From NCBI GenBank assembly GCA_964400515.1, contig CAYNTJ010000010.1:42533-106532 (forward strand): DNA of 64,000 nucleotides. The letters are read 5' to 3'. The notes under the pieces were generated by a model. It worked only from the letters and a program-made list of their open reading frames with translations. It had not been told where the DNA came from and ran no database searches. This document shows positions 43,277-52,151 of this stretch, piece after piece; within the stretch, counting starts at the first letter, position 1; every line of letters begins with the position of its first letter. The position numbers and the translations under genes were made by a program. Source of the DNA: JAAYHV01 sp964400515 (GTDB taxonomy: Bacteria; Bacillota; Clostridia; Peptostreptococcales; Anaerovoracaceae).

Positions 43277-44026
43277 TTGAACTTATTGGAACTAAAAAAT
43301 ATTTGTGTGGATATCGAAGATGAGGGCGATAATAAAGCGATACTAAAGGATGTATCTATAGATTTTGAGCCCGGTAAAATATATGTTATAACCGGACCAA
43401 ACGGTGGCGGCAAATCAACATTGGCAAAATGTATTATGGGGATAATGCCCCAAAATTCGGGACAAATAATTCTAGATGGGGAAGATATTTCTGATTTAAG
43501 TATAGTGGAAAGAAACAAAAAAGGCATAGGATATGCTTTTCAATCCCCTGCCAAGTTTAAAGGTTTAAAGGTCGGAAGATTGTTGGAGCTGGCCCGGGGA
43601 GAATCAGGAAAGAGCATAACTCATACATTGTTGGATGTTGGGCTTGATCCGGAAGAATATCTTAACAGGAGTATAGACAGCTCTTTTTCCGGAGGGGAGT
43701 TAAAGCGTATTGAGCTGGCAAGCATACTCATACAGGATTTAAAGTTGGCTTTATTTGACGAACCGGAAGCGGGTATAGATCTTTGGAGCTTTAAATTGTT
43801 AATTAAAACATTTAAAAGGTTAAACAGATTTACAGATACATGCGTAGTTATTATTTCCCATCAAGAGAGAATAATGGAAATGGCAGATGAAATAGTGGTT
43901 ATTGACAAGGGCGAGATTGCGCAAATGACATATAAGAATAAACTCTTGAGCATATTAAACAATAATTTAGATAAGTGTGAAATGACTTGTTGCGAGGGGG
44001 GTGAATACTGTGGCGAAAGAGGTTAA
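43277..44026 (+). CDS. SufC-like ABC ATPase of a minimal two-gene SUF system
   Basis: 249 residues with a TTG start at 43277, six bases after GGAGGAG; the in-frame TTG at 43259 precedes the ribosome site itself. Walker A GPNGGGKST, signature FSGGELKR and Walker B LALFDEPEAGID show the ATPase. The long Q-loop segment GYAFQSPAKFKG and the DEPEAGID motif are typical of SufC rather than transporter ATPases. No SufD/B pair or cysteine desulfurase is adjacent; one SufB/D-like partner follows and overlaps. This fits the SmsC subunit of the minimal SmsCB machinery described for archaea and some clostridia. Confidence 0.9.
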   Translation: MNLLELKNICVDIEDEGDNKAILKDVSIDFEPGKIYVITGPNGGGKSTLAKCIMGIMPQNSGQIILDGEDISDLSIVERNKKGIGYAFQSPAKFKGLKVGRLLELARGESGKSITHTLLDVGLDPEEYLNRSIDSSFSGGELKRIELASILIQDLKLALFDEPEAGIDLWSFKLLIKTFKRLNRFTDTCVVIISHQERIMEMADEIVVIDKGEIAQMTYKNKLLSILNNNLDKCEMTCCEGGEYCGERG

Positions 44027-44936
44027 TGAAGCAGGTAAGAGCCTACTGGAAATAATTGCAGACACAGGTAAAATCCCGGAAGCAATGAATTTAAGAATAA
44101 ACGGACACAGCTGTGACAGGAAGGTTTCGGAGAACATAAATATTACCAATAAGGAAGACAGACCCGGTATAAATGTTACCATAAAGCCCTTTACGGTGGA
44201 TGAAACCGTTAGCATTCCCGTTGTGATTACAGAGGGCGGAATAAATGATACCGTATATAATACAATAGATGTGGGAGAGGGTTCTAATATTACAATAAGT
44301 GCCGGTTGCGGAATACATAATGATAGTGATGGCTGCTCTGAGCATGATGGAATACATGATTTTGTAATCAGGGAAAATGCCAAGGTAAAATATATAGAGA
44401 ATCACTATGGCGAAGGAAATGGTAGCGGAGAAAAAATATTAAATCCAAAAACTAAGATAGAATTAATGGAAAATGCCATTGCTGAACTGGACATGACCCA
44501 AATAGAAGGTGTTGACAGCACAATTAGAAATACTGAAATAATTCTTCACGAAAATGCCAGAATTGTCATTACCGAAAGGCTTATGACCAGCGGAAATCAA
44601 CGTGCGGACTCTAATATTGATGTAATCATTAAAGGGGACGGGGCTTCTGCCCAGATAATTTCCAGATCGGTGGCTAAAGGAAACTCGATACAAAATTTCT
44701 ATATGACTTTAACGGGTAACGCAAAATGCAAGGGCCATATTCAATGTGATTCAATAATAATGGATAATGCTAAGGTGGCGTCAACTCCTAAGATTTATGC
44801 GGCAAACACTGAGGCCGAGCTTATACATGAGGCGACGGTGGGAAGAATAGCAAATGATCAGTTGACCAAGCTGATGACCATAGGTATCACTGAAGAAGAA
44901 GCAGAAAAAATAATAATAGAAGGTTTTTTAGAATAA
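44010..44936 (+). CDS. SufB/SufD-like scaffold protein of a minimal SUF system
   Basis: 308 residues from the GTG at 44010, nine bases after GAGGGGG; the GTG at 44001 directly abuts that site. The middle is a beta-helix-like series of repeats ending in VIRENAKVKYIENHYG, IILHENARIVITERL and DSIIMDNAKVASTPKI, the SufBD core. LIHEATVGRIANDQL holds the conserved His and Gly region near the C-terminus. The protein is shorter than SufB or SufD (~430-470). It probably assembles Fe-S clusters with the SufC-like ATPase, with which it overlaps by 17 bases. Confidence 0.9.
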   Translation: MAKEVNEAGKSLLEIIADTGKIPEAMNLRINGHSCDRKVSENINITNKEDRPGINVTIKPFTVDETVSIPVVITEGGINDTVYNTIDVGEGSNITISAGCGIHNDSDGCSEHDGIHDFVIRENAKVKYIENHYGEGNGSGEKILNPKTKIELMENAIAELDMTQIEGVDSTIRNTEIILHENARIVITERLMTSGNQRADSNIDVIIKGDGASAQIISRSVAKGNSIQNFYMTLTGNAKCKGHIQCDSIIMDNAKVASTPKIYAANTEAELIHEATVGRIANDQLTKLMTIGITEEEAEKIIIEGFLE

Positions 44937-44939
44937 AAT

Positions 44940-44966
44940 AGGACTCAGCTTAGCTGAGTCCTTTAA
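44940..44966. terminator. bidirectional terminator between the SUF pair and htpG
   Basis: AGGACTCAGCT (44940-44950) pairs with AGCTGAGTCCT (44952-44962), then a short T run. It serves the convergent htpG as well. Confidence 0.8.
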
Positions 44967-44968
44967 TC

Positions 44969-46903
44969 TTATTTCATAAGCTTACAAATAAGGTTACTGA
45001 AGAAAACCGGATCATCTATTGGCATACCTTCGATGAGCAGAGCCTGATCATATAGAAGATTTGCATAATCGGATATTTTTTCCTTGTCATCGTCATTAAC
45101 AGCATTTTTTAATCCCTGGAAGAATTCGTGATTGCTATTAAGCTCTAAGATTTTATCTGCTTTTATACCATCAAACTCTTTATTTCCTTGGGCTTCCGCT
45201 TGAGCCTTTAAAACCTTTTCCATTTCAATTGATAAACCTTCGCCGGAGGAAAAACAAACCGGATGATTCTTTAATCGGGTGGAAAGCGTTACTGCAGCCA
45301 CCTTATCCCCTAGAGCGTTTTTAACTGCATCGAGTACACTTTTACTCTCTTCGTTTTTTTCTTTGGCAGCTTTCTTTTCCTCTTCGGATAGTTCAATTCC
45401 TAAATCCTTATCGGAAACACTCTTGAATTCCTTTTCGTCATAGGAGCCAAGAATCTTTAATGTGAATTCGTCAACTTCTTCTGTGCAGTATAACACTTCA
45501 TAGCCCTTGTCCAATATAGATTCAATTTGCGGCATTTTGCTTATCTTGTCGATGGACTCTCCCGTGGCGTAATATATATATTTTTGGTCTTCCTTCATTC
45601 TTGACAAATATTCCGAAAAAGTTACGAGCTTCTTTTCTGAATTTGAATAGTACATCAATAAATCTTTAAGGCTGTCTTTTTTGGAGCCAAAATTATCATA
45701 AGCCCCGAATTTGATTTGTGTACCGAACATTTCAAAGAACTTTTCGTATTTTTCCCTTTCGTTTTTTTGCATATCCATCAATTCGGAATTGATCTTCTTT
45801 TCCAGTCTTGTGGCAATGGCCTTTAATTGCTTATCCTGCTGCAGCATTTCCCTGGAAATATTTAGTGATAAATCCTGTGAATCCACCAGGCCCCTTACGA
45901 ATCCAAAATAATCCGGTAATAAGTCGGGACATTTTTCCATTATTGAAACTCCGCTGGAATAAAGCTGTAAGCCCTTTTGATATTCCTTGGAATAAAAATT
46001 ATATGGTATTTGACCGGGGATAAAAAGTAATGCGCTGTATGAAATCATACCTTCAACATCGGTGGTTATAACCTTTAGAGGGTCAACCCAATCAAAAAAC
46101 TTATCCTTATAGAAGTCGCTATATTCTTCTTCTGTAACATCACCTTTTTTTCTTTTCCATATGGGAACCATACTGTTTAATTTTTCATCTTCGAAATATG
46201 TTTCATACTGTGGTTCGTAATCTTCCTGTTCTTTTTCCTCGTCACTTACAGGAACAGGTCTTGATTTCTCACAGTTCATAATTATAGGGTAGCGTATATA
46301 ATCGGAATACTTTCTTACTAAATTTCTAATTTCGTATTCGTCCAAGTATTTGCTGTATTCATCATCTTCGGTGTCATCCCTTAAGGTGAGTATTATTTCG
46401 GTGCCCACTTCATCCTTTTGAGCTTCTTCTACGGAATAACCATCGGCGCCTTCGCTTGTCCACATATATGCTTTTTCACTGTTTAGTGCCTTAGATATAA
46501 CTTGTATTTTTTTACTTACCATAAAGGCCGAATAAAAGCCCACTCCAAATTGGCCTATGATATCGATCTCTTCCTTGCTGTCCTTATTCTCTTTTTTGAA
46601 GTTCAAAGAACCGCTGTTTGCGATTATTCCCAAATTGTTTTCCAGTTCTTCAAGGGTCATACCAATACCATTATCGGTGATGGTAAGGGTTTTGTTTTCC
46701 TTATCAGGAATTAACCTTATCTCAAAGGTATCCCTGGAAAGCCCCGTTTCTCCCTTAGATGAAGCCATGAAGTATCTTTTATCAATGGCATCGCTGGCAT
46801 TACTGATTATTTCCCTTAAAAATATCTCTTTATGAGTATAGATTGAATTGATCATTAGGTCCAAAAGTCTTTTGGATTCTGCTTTAAATTGCTTTTTCTT
46901 CAT
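44969..46903 (-). CDS. htpG: molecular chaperone HtpG (Hsp90 family)
   Basis: 644 residues. IYTHKEIFLREIISNASDAIDK, LTITDNGIGMTLEEL, GQFGVGFYSAFMV and GTEIILTL form the GHKL ATP site; the middle and C-terminal domains follow at full family length. It is a cytosolic ATP-dependent chaperone. The ATG has AGGTG upstream. The leader holds a TATAAT box (minus, 46973-46968) and a degenerate CIRCE element just downstream of it, so it may be under HrcA control, whereas Bacillus subtilis htpG is not. It is monocistronic, with a shared terminator on its 3' side. Confidence 0.97.
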   Translation of the reverse strand: MKKKQFKAESKRLLDLMINSIYTHKEIFLREIISNASDAIDKRYFMASSKGETGLSRDTFEIRLIPDKENKTLTITDNGIGMTLEELENNLGIIANSGSLNFKKENKDSKEEIDIIGQFGVGFYSAFMVSKKIQVISKALNSEKAYMWTSEGADGYSVEEAQKDEVGTEIILTLRDDTEDDEYSKYLDEYEIRNLVRKYSDYIRYPIIMNCEKSRPVPVSDEEKEQEDYEPQYETYFEDEKLNSMVPIWKRKKGDVTEEEYSDFYKDKFFDWVDPLKVITTDVEGMISYSALLFIPGQIPYNFYSKEYQKGLQLYSSGVSIMEKCPDLLPDYFGFVRGLVDSQDLSLNISREMLQQDKQLKAIATRLEKKINSELMDMQKNEREKYEKFFEMFGTQIKFGAYDNFGSKKDSLKDLLMYYSNSEKKLVTFSEYLSRMKEDQKYIYYATGESIDKISKMPQIESILDKGYEVLYCTEEVDEFTLKILGSYDEKEFKSVSDKDLGIELSEEEKKAAKEKNEESKSVLDAVKNALGDKVAAVTLSTRLKNHPVCFSSGEGLSIEMEKVLKAQAEAQGNKEFDGIKADKILELNSNHEFFQGLKNAVNDDDKEKISDYANLLYDQALLIEGMPIDDPVFFSNLICKLMK

Positions 46904-46934
46904 TTTTACACCTGCCTTTTTATGTATTTTTCTG

Positions 46935-46961
46935 TTAGCACTCTAACCGGGTGGTTGCTAA
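46935..46961 (-). promoter_or_regulatory. degenerate CIRCE (HrcA operator) in the htpG leader
   Basis: TTAGCACTC, nine bases, GGTTGCTAA. The CIRCE consensus is TTAGCACTC-N9-GAGTGCTAA; the left arm is perfect and the right arm matches 7 of 9. It begins just downstream of a minus-strand TATAAT (46973-46968), the usual CIRCE position. The -35 is unclear; TTGAAA exists but with a 15-bp spacer. Confidence 0.75.
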
Positions 46962-47028
46962 AATGATATTATACCTATCCAATGAAAATTTCAAGGGGTT
47001 AATTTAAATATCACATAATTTTCAAAAA

Positions 47029-47673
47029 CTAATTGTAAAATTTGTCTTTTATCCAATGGGAATCTATATTCAAAAATCCTTTTCCCAAAGAATCTGATAT
47101 AACCGATAGGATATCATTTTGTAATTTGTCATATATATCTTCGTCTATACCTAATTTCATATATTTATCATTTTCTCCGATAATCAGCAGCTTGTTTTCA
47201 TTAGTGTACAAGGCATCATAGGGCATAAAGCTTTCATGGGACTCCTTTAGGCTTAACATTATTAGTGTTTTATATAACTCAACAGCTATATCGTCCTTAC
47301 CATTGTCGAAGATGTGGATCTTTTCTTTAAATGAAGTGAGGTCCTCCACAAATCTTAAGGTATAGATTGTGCTCAATTCTTCGTTTATATTGTCATTTGT
47401 TTTTAACTGATGATTAATTTCATCTATTTTTTTTGTATCAGCATCAGGAAGGTAGTAGAGCATATAGGCATTTAAATTATCCCTGTAAAGAAAAGGATAG
47501 TTTAAAACAAGACCGGTATTACATTTATTACAATGATATGTAAAAAAGTCATCATTTAATATAACTTCTTTTGATTCGGGATTGTTAGTAATATTTATAC
47601 TGGTTTTTACATCGAAGGTATTTAAAAAACTGCACTTAGGGCAGGAAATTTGAATTTTTTCTGTGTTTTGCAT
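47029..47673 (-). CDS. CpXC-domain protein
   Basis: 214 residues. The N-terminus has ISCPKCSFLNTFDV and, about 40 residues on, YHCNKCNTGLVLNYPFLYRD, a pair of CPxC/CxxC zinc-ribbon halves of the CpXC domain. The remainder is hydrophilic and helical. The function of the domain is not known. AAGGAG lies seven bases before the ATG. The gene stands alone between htpG and the divergent ABC importer. Confidence 0.85.
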   Translation of the reverse strand: MQNTEKIQISCPKCSFLNTFDVKTSINITNNPESKEVILNDDFFTYHCNKCNTGLVLNYPFLYRDNLNAYMLYYLPDADTKKIDEINHQLKTNDNINEELSTIYTLRFVEDLTSFKEKIHIFDNGKDDIAVELYKTLIMLSLKESHESFMPYDALYTNENKLLIIGENDKYMKLGIDEDIYDKLQNDILSVISDSLGKGFLNIDSHWIKDKFYN

Positions 47674-47736
47674 AGTAGGTCTCCTTTCGCCTTGTATATT
47701 ATCCCATAATTATACTTTAAATTCAATAAATTCTAC

Positions 47737-47765
47737 TGGAAAATAATGGGGACTTATGTTATATT
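47737..47765 (+). promoter_or_regulatory. sigma-A promoter of the iron/cobalamin importer operon
   Basis: TGGAAA (47737-47742), a 17-bp spacer and TATATT (47760-47765), with an extended -10 TG at 47757-47758. No Fur-type box or cobalamin riboswitch could be identified in the short leader. Confidence 0.55.
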
Positions 47766-47801
47766 TGTTGTGTTAATGTTTAAATTTATTAGGAGGTCGT
47801 A

Positions 47802-48728
47802 ATGAAAAAATTTAGTTTTAAGTTACTTGTGCTTATGCTTATTATGGTTTTAAGCATGGGAGTAATGTCCGGATGCGGAAGCGAAGAGGACAAAAATGAA
47901 GGTGGCATAGTAGTCACAGATATGATGGGCAACGAAGTTGTATTGGAGGCTCCTGCAGAAAAGATAGTATCACTTACAGCCAGTGATTGCGAAATTCTTT
48001 ATGCAATAGGGGCAGGAGAAACCGTAGTGGGAAGAGGTGAATACTGTGATTATCCGGAAGAAATTTTGGATGTGCTTAGTGTTCAATCCGGCGCGGATAC
48101 CAATATCGAAGAAATAATAGCTTTGGCTCCGGATCTTGTTATAATGGGAACCATGGCTCAAACTGAAGAGCAAATAAACGATATTAAAGCTGCAGGAATT
48201 CCTGTTTATGTTTCCGATGCTGATGAAATCAAAGATGTTTATGTAAATATTGAAGCATTAGGAACACTTACCGGAAATGACGAAGGGGCAGCTACTGTTG
48301 TGGAAAACATGAAGGCGGTATTTGCTGATATAGAATCCAAGGTGGAAGCATCTGAACCTAAAGAAACAGTTTACTTTGAAGTATCACCCCTGCAGTATGG
48401 ATTATGGACAGCGGGTACAAGCACTTTCATGAATGAAATTGCTGATATGCTTGGCTTGGAAAACACTTTTTCAGATATTTCCGGTTGGGCTGAAGTGTCA
48501 GAAGAGCAGGTTATTGAAAGAAACCCTGACATTATAGTGACAACTACAATGTATTTTGGAGAGGGTCCTACACCTAAAGAAGAGATTCTTGCACGTACAG
48601 GTTGGGATGATTTAACTGCTATTCAAGATGACATGGTTTATGAAGCTGATTCAAATATGATAACCAGACCGGGACCACGTTTAGCAGACGCAGCAGAAGA
48701 TTTATATACATTTGTTTACGGAGAATAA
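47802..48728 (+). CDS. lipoprotein substrate-binding protein of an iron-siderophore/cobalamin-type ABC importer
   Basis: 308 residues. The signal peptide ends in the lipobox GVMSGC, lipidated Cys25. VTDMMGNEVVLEAPAEKIVSL opens the type III (BtuF/FhuD) fold, and EEIIALAPDLVIMG, the long connecting helix and RPGPRLADAAEDL complete it. It delivers iron chelates, haem or cobalamin to the permease encoded next. The ligand cannot be told. AGGAGG lies seven bases before the ATG. A GC-rich hairpin follows before the permease gene, which may make this subunit more abundant. Confidence 0.93.
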   Translation: MKKFSFKLLVLMLIMVLSMGVMSGCGSEEDKNEGGIVVTDMMGNEVVLEAPAEKIVSLTASDCEILYAIGAGETVVGRGEYCDYPEEILDVLSVQSGADTNIEEIIALAPDLVIMGTMAQTEEQINDIKAAGIPVYVSDADEIKDVYVNIEALGTLTGNDEGAATVVENMKAVFADIESKVEASEPKETVYFEVSPLQYGLWTAGTSTFMNEIADMLGLENTFSDISGWAEVSEEQVIERNPDIIVTTTMYFGEGPTPKEEILARTGWDDLTAIQDDMVYEADSNMITRPGPRLADAAEDLYTFVYGE

Positions 48729-48735
48729 CATTAAT

Positions 48736-48760
48736 AGGCGGCTTTATGCCGCCTCTATTT
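48736..48760 (+). terminator. intercistronic hairpin between binding protein and permease genes
   Basis: AGGCGGC (48736-48742), loop TTTAT, GCCGCCT (48748-48754), then CTATTTT. It is a partial terminator or RNA-stabilising element within the operon. Confidence 0.65.
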
Positions 48761-48767
48761 TAATATT

Positions 48768-49799
48768 ATGAGAAAAAGAAGAACTAATTTTACCTTAAAT
48801 GAATACTTGTTTTGCGCTGCGCTGCTTATTTTAATATTTGTAGTCAGTGCATGCATAGGGAGTGTCAATATTCCGTTTAAAGAAATCTGGAATGTAATAC
48901 TTTCTGTTTTTGGTGTAAAGGATGAAGCAAGCATAACATACTATGCAATTTTGGTGCATGTCAGAATACCAAGAGTGATATGTGTTGCCCTGGAGGGGGC
49001 GGCATTATCAATATGTGGTGCAGGTATGCAGGGATTATTAAGAAATCCGTTGGCCGACGGCTCCACCTTAGGAGTTTCGGCGGGAGCATCCCTAGGAGCA
49101 ATACTTGCCATAGCCTTTGGTTTTAATTTTAACTTTATAGTCGGAGATACAACAATGATTATGGCCATGTTGGGAGCATATGCTTCCCTCATGCTTATAC
49201 TTACCATTGCATATAGACTGGACTATTCATTGGCAACAAACACCATAATTTTAGTAGGTGTAATATTTTCCATGTTTGCCGGTAGCATAATGAGTCTCCT
49301 CATTACCTTTGCCCATGACAAAATAAATAATATAATCTTTTGGACCATGGGTTCGTTATCGGGAGCGGATTATTCTGATGCCTTTGCTTTGTTGCTGGCC
49401 ACTATTATATGTGGGGCGGTAATATTAAAGCATGCCGACGAACTTAATGCATTTGCGATTGGTGAGGAAAATGCCAGAAATATTGGGGTTAACATAAGAA
49501 GAACAAAGCTGATGATTCTTATTTTTGTATCAATACTTATAGGAGTATGCGTATCCATAGCAGGAACAATAGGCTTTGTGGGACTTGTAATACCGCATAT
49601 CACAAGAATGATATTCGGGCCTAATCACAAAAGGGTTTTACCCGCCAGCATCTTCTTCGGTGCCAGCTTTTTAATGCTCACCGACCTAATAAGCAGAACC
49701 TTATTTGCCCCTAGGGAGCTTCCGTTGGGGGTTATAACTTCATTGATAGGTTCTGTGGTTTTTGTATATATTTTCTATAAATCAAGGGAGGTTGACTGA
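48768..49799 (+). CDS. FecCD-family ABC importer permease
   Basis: 343 residues, about nine to ten membrane helices. VRIPRVICVALEGAALSICGAGMQGLLRNPLADGSTLGVSAGASLGA carries the family's conserved block, read here in pieces (AGMQGLLRNPLADP-like and LGVSAGASLGA). IGFVGLVIPHITRM near residue 265 is the second block. It pairs with the upstream lipoprotein and downstream ATPase in type II import of iron chelates or cobalamin. No good ribosome site precedes the ATG, which starts only 14 bases after the hairpin. Its stop overlaps the ATPase start (ATGA). Confidence 0.94.
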   Translation: MRKRRTNFTLNEYLFCAALLILIFVVSACIGSVNIPFKEIWNVILSVFGVKDEASITYYAILVHVRIPRVICVALEGAALSICGAGMQGLLRNPLADGSTLGVSAGASLGAILAIAFGFNFNFIVGDTTMIMAMLGAYASLMLILTIAYRLDYSLATNTIILVGVIFSMFAGSIMSLLITFAHDKINNIIFWTMGSLSGADYSDAFALLLATIICGAVILKHADELNAFAIGEENARNIGVNIRRTKLMILIFVSILIGVCVSIAGTIGFVGLVIPHITRMIFGPNHKRVLPASIFFGASFLMLTDLISRTLFAPRELPLGVITSLIGSVVFVYIFYKSREVD

Positions 49800-50560
49800 T
49801 GATTAAAGTAAAAAACCTTTCAGTGAAATATTTTGATAAAAAAATTCTTGATGATGTTAGTTTTGAAGCCAACAGAGGTGACTGGCTTATGATTGTAGGG
49901 CCAAATGGTGCGGGGAAGAGTACCATAGTAAATGCCCTAAGCAAGGCGGCGCCATATACCGGGGAAATACTGTTAAATGATAAAAACATAAAGAATTTAA
50001 AAGCTATGGAACAAGCGAAAATTATGGGATTTTTAAGACAGAACCATAATGTGACATATTCTTTTACCGTGGAGGATATTGTTAAATTGGGTAGATATGC
50101 CCACAGAAAGAAAATGTTCGAAGGCTATAATAATATGGAAAATGATAAAGTTGAAAGGGCAATCGAATTGACAGGGCTAAAGGATTTAAGGCATCAATCG
50201 GTGCTGACTTTATCGGGAGGAGAATTACAAAGAACATTTTTAGCTCAGCTTTTTGCTCAGGATCCTGAAGTTTTGGTGCTGGATGAACCCACAAACCACT
50301 TGGATCTTGTTTATCAAAAGCAAATTTTTGCACTGGTAGGTAAATGGATTAAGGAAAATGACTGCTGTGTCATATCCATAGTGCATGACCTGAGCTTGGC
50401 AAGGAAATACGGAAATAAGGCAATATTATTAAACAATGGTAAACTGGTCAGAAAGGGCAGTACCGAAGATGTGTTTAATGATAAGGATTTAAATGAAGTC
50501 TATAGTATGGATGTTCATCAATGGATGAAAGAACTGTATAGTAATTGGGATAATATATAA
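49799..50560 (+). CDS. ABC importer ATPase (FepC/BtuD type)
   Basis: 253 residues. Walker A GPNGAGKST (~35-43), signature LSGGELQR, Walker B VLVLDEPTNHLD and the switch His in IVHDLS show a full ATPase. It powers the FecCD permease encoded immediately upstream, with a four-base start/stop overlap. A hairpin terminator with a long T run follows. Confidence 0.95.
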   Translation: MIKVKNLSVKYFDKKILDDVSFEANRGDWLMIVGPNGAGKSTIVNALSKAAPYTGEILLNDKNIKNLKAMEQAKIMGFLRQNHNVTYSFTVEDIVKLGRYAHRKKMFEGYNNMENDKVERAIELTGLKDLRHQSVLTLSGGELQRTFLAQLFAQDPEVLVLDEPTNHLDLVYQKQIFALVGKWIKENDCCVISIVHDLSLARKYGNKAILLNNGKLVRKGSTEDVFNDKDLNEVYSMDVHQWMKELYSNWDNI

Positions 50561-50561
50561 G

Positions 50562-50603
50562 AGTTTTTTCAACATCCCCATAAGGTTGAAAAAACTTTTT
50601 TTT
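50562..50603 (+). terminator. intrinsic terminator of the ABC importer operon
   Basis: AGTTTTTTCAAC (50562-50573) pairs with GTTGAAAAAACT (50585-50596), 11-base loop, then T run 50596-50603. Confidence 0.88.
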
Positions 50604-50613
50604 ATGGTATATT
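50586..50613 (+). promoter_or_regulatory. candidate sigma-A promoter of pepD, overlapping the terminator
   Basis: TTGAAA (50586-50591), a 16-bp spacer and TATATT (50608-50613). The -35 lies in the right arm of the upstream terminator hairpin. Confidence 0.5.
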
Positions 50614-50646
50614 TGTGTAGTGGATAATAATAAGGAGGATATATTA

Positions 50647-52089
50647 ATGTTGGAAAATTTAAAACCGGAAAAAGTCTTTGGTTATTTCGAGGAAATATCA
50701 AAGATTCCCCATGGATCTAAAAATGAAAAAGAAATAAGTGATTACATTGTGGCTTTTGCAAAGGCAAGGGATATAAAATACATACAAGATGATGCCTACA
50801 ATGTAATAATGTTTAAGGATGCGACAAAGGGTTATGAGAATTCTGATACCATAATACTTCAAGGTCATATGGATATGGTTTGCGAAAAGACATCGGAATC
50901 CACCCATGATTTTAATAAGGATCCCCTGGAGCTTATAGTTGACGGAGATTATCTAAAAGCTAAGGATACCACATTAGGTGGAGATAACGGAATTGCCGTG
51001 GCATATATTCTAGCCCTGTTTGACAGTGATGATATTAAGCATCCTAAAATAGAGGCAATATTAACAACCGATGAGGAAACGGGCTTATTCGGAGCAGAAT
51101 CCATTGATGTTTCAATGCTGGAGGGTAAAAAACTCATAAACTTGGATTCTGAAGAGGAAGGTATATTTACAGTGAGCTGCGCAGGAGGAAGCACAGCCTT
51201 TGGGATACTGCCGATTTCCAGGAAGGAATTAGAGGGTAGTTTAATAGAAATAAAAATATCCGGCTTATTGGGAGGCCATTCCGGAGCAGAGATTGATAAG
51301 GAAAGAGCAAATGCATCTAAGCTCATGGGAAGATTACTTTATCATTTGAGCGAGAGCTTTAAATTTGTGATAAATGATATTAGGGGTGGATTTGCTGATA
51401 ATGTAATAACAAAGGAAGCTCTGGCCCAAATAGTATCAACAGAGGGGGATACGAAAGAAATATTAAAGGAAATTGAGAATTTTCAAGAAATAATTAAGCA
51501 TGAATATCATGCTACAGATAAAGATATAAGGATTGATGCAAAGGATATAGGCCCCGGTAAATATAATGGAGTATCCAAGGTGGATAGCTATAGAGTGATA
51601 TCATATTTAAACTTGCTACCCCAGGGAATAAGGAATATGAGCAAAGAAATCCAAGGCTTGGTTGAAACATCATCAAACTTGGGCATAGTAAATTTGGGAG
51701 ATAATCAGCTGGAAGCAACCTTATCCATTAGGAGTTCTGTGGAATCAAGAATTGACTTTTTGCATGAGGAAATGACAAATCTTACAAAGGTGCTCGGCGG
51801 GAACATTACCTTTGACGGAAGATATCCGGGATGGGAATATAAGGCTGATTCTGGTTTAAGGGATAAAATGATAGAGGTTTATAAAGCAATGCACGGGGAA
51901 GAACCTGAAGTAATGGCAATACATGCCGGTTTGGAGTGTGGTTTTTTTGCACAAAAAATAAAGGATGTTGATTGCATTTCCATTGGTCCTTGGATGTATG
52001 ATGTACATACTCCGTCAGAAAGATTAAGCATTAGTTCGACACAAAGCACATGGGAGTATCTTGTTAAACTTTTAGAGGAATTAAAATAA
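50647..52089 (+). CDS. pepD: aminoacyl-histidine dipeptidase (M20 family)
   Basis: 480 residues from the ATG at 50647, which has AAGGAGG eight bases upstream. LQGHMDMVCEK (metal His and Asp), TLGGDNGIAVAY (bridging Asp), TTDEETGLFGA (catalytic and metal Glu) and IHAGLECGFF, followed by SIGPWMYDVHTPSER, match PepD/Xaa-His dipeptidase (M20C). The insert from about residue 195 holds the dimerisation lid. It is a cytosolic di-zinc enzyme that cleaves dipeptides, fitting a peptide-fermenting anaerobe. It appears monocistronic. Confidence 0.95.
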   Translation: MLENLKPEKVFGYFEEISKIPHGSKNEKEISDYIVAFAKARDIKYIQDDAYNVIMFKDATKGYENSDTIILQGHMDMVCEKTSESTHDFNKDPLELIVDGDYLKAKDTTLGGDNGIAVAYILALFDSDDIKHPKIEAILTTDEETGLFGAESIDVSMLEGKKLINLDSEEEGIFTVSCAGGSTAFGILPISRKELEGSLIEIKISGLLGGHSGAEIDKERANASKLMGRLLYHLSESFKFVINDIRGGFADNVITKEALAQIVSTEGDTKEILKEIENFQEIIKHEYHATDKDIRIDAKDIGPGKYNGVSKVDSYRVISYLNLLPQGIRNMSKEIQGLVETSSNLGIVNLGDNQLEATLSIRSSVESRIDFLHEEMTNLTKVLGGNITFDGRYPGWEYKADSGLRDKMIEVYKAMHGEEPEVMAIHAGLECGFFAQKIKDVDCISIGPWMYDVHTPSERLSISSTQSTWEYLVKLLEELK

Positions 52090-52090
52090 T

Positions 52091-52119
52091 TTTACACATA
52101 TGTATATATATGATAGAAT
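52091..52119 (+). promoter_or_regulatory. sigma-A promoter of the diguanylate cyclase gene
   Basis: TTTACA (52091-52096), a 17-bp spacer and TAGAAT (52114-52119), 32 bp before the start at 52152. Confidence 0.65.
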
Positions 52120-52151
52120 ATAAATATTAATTTTATGAAGGTCAGGGGATT

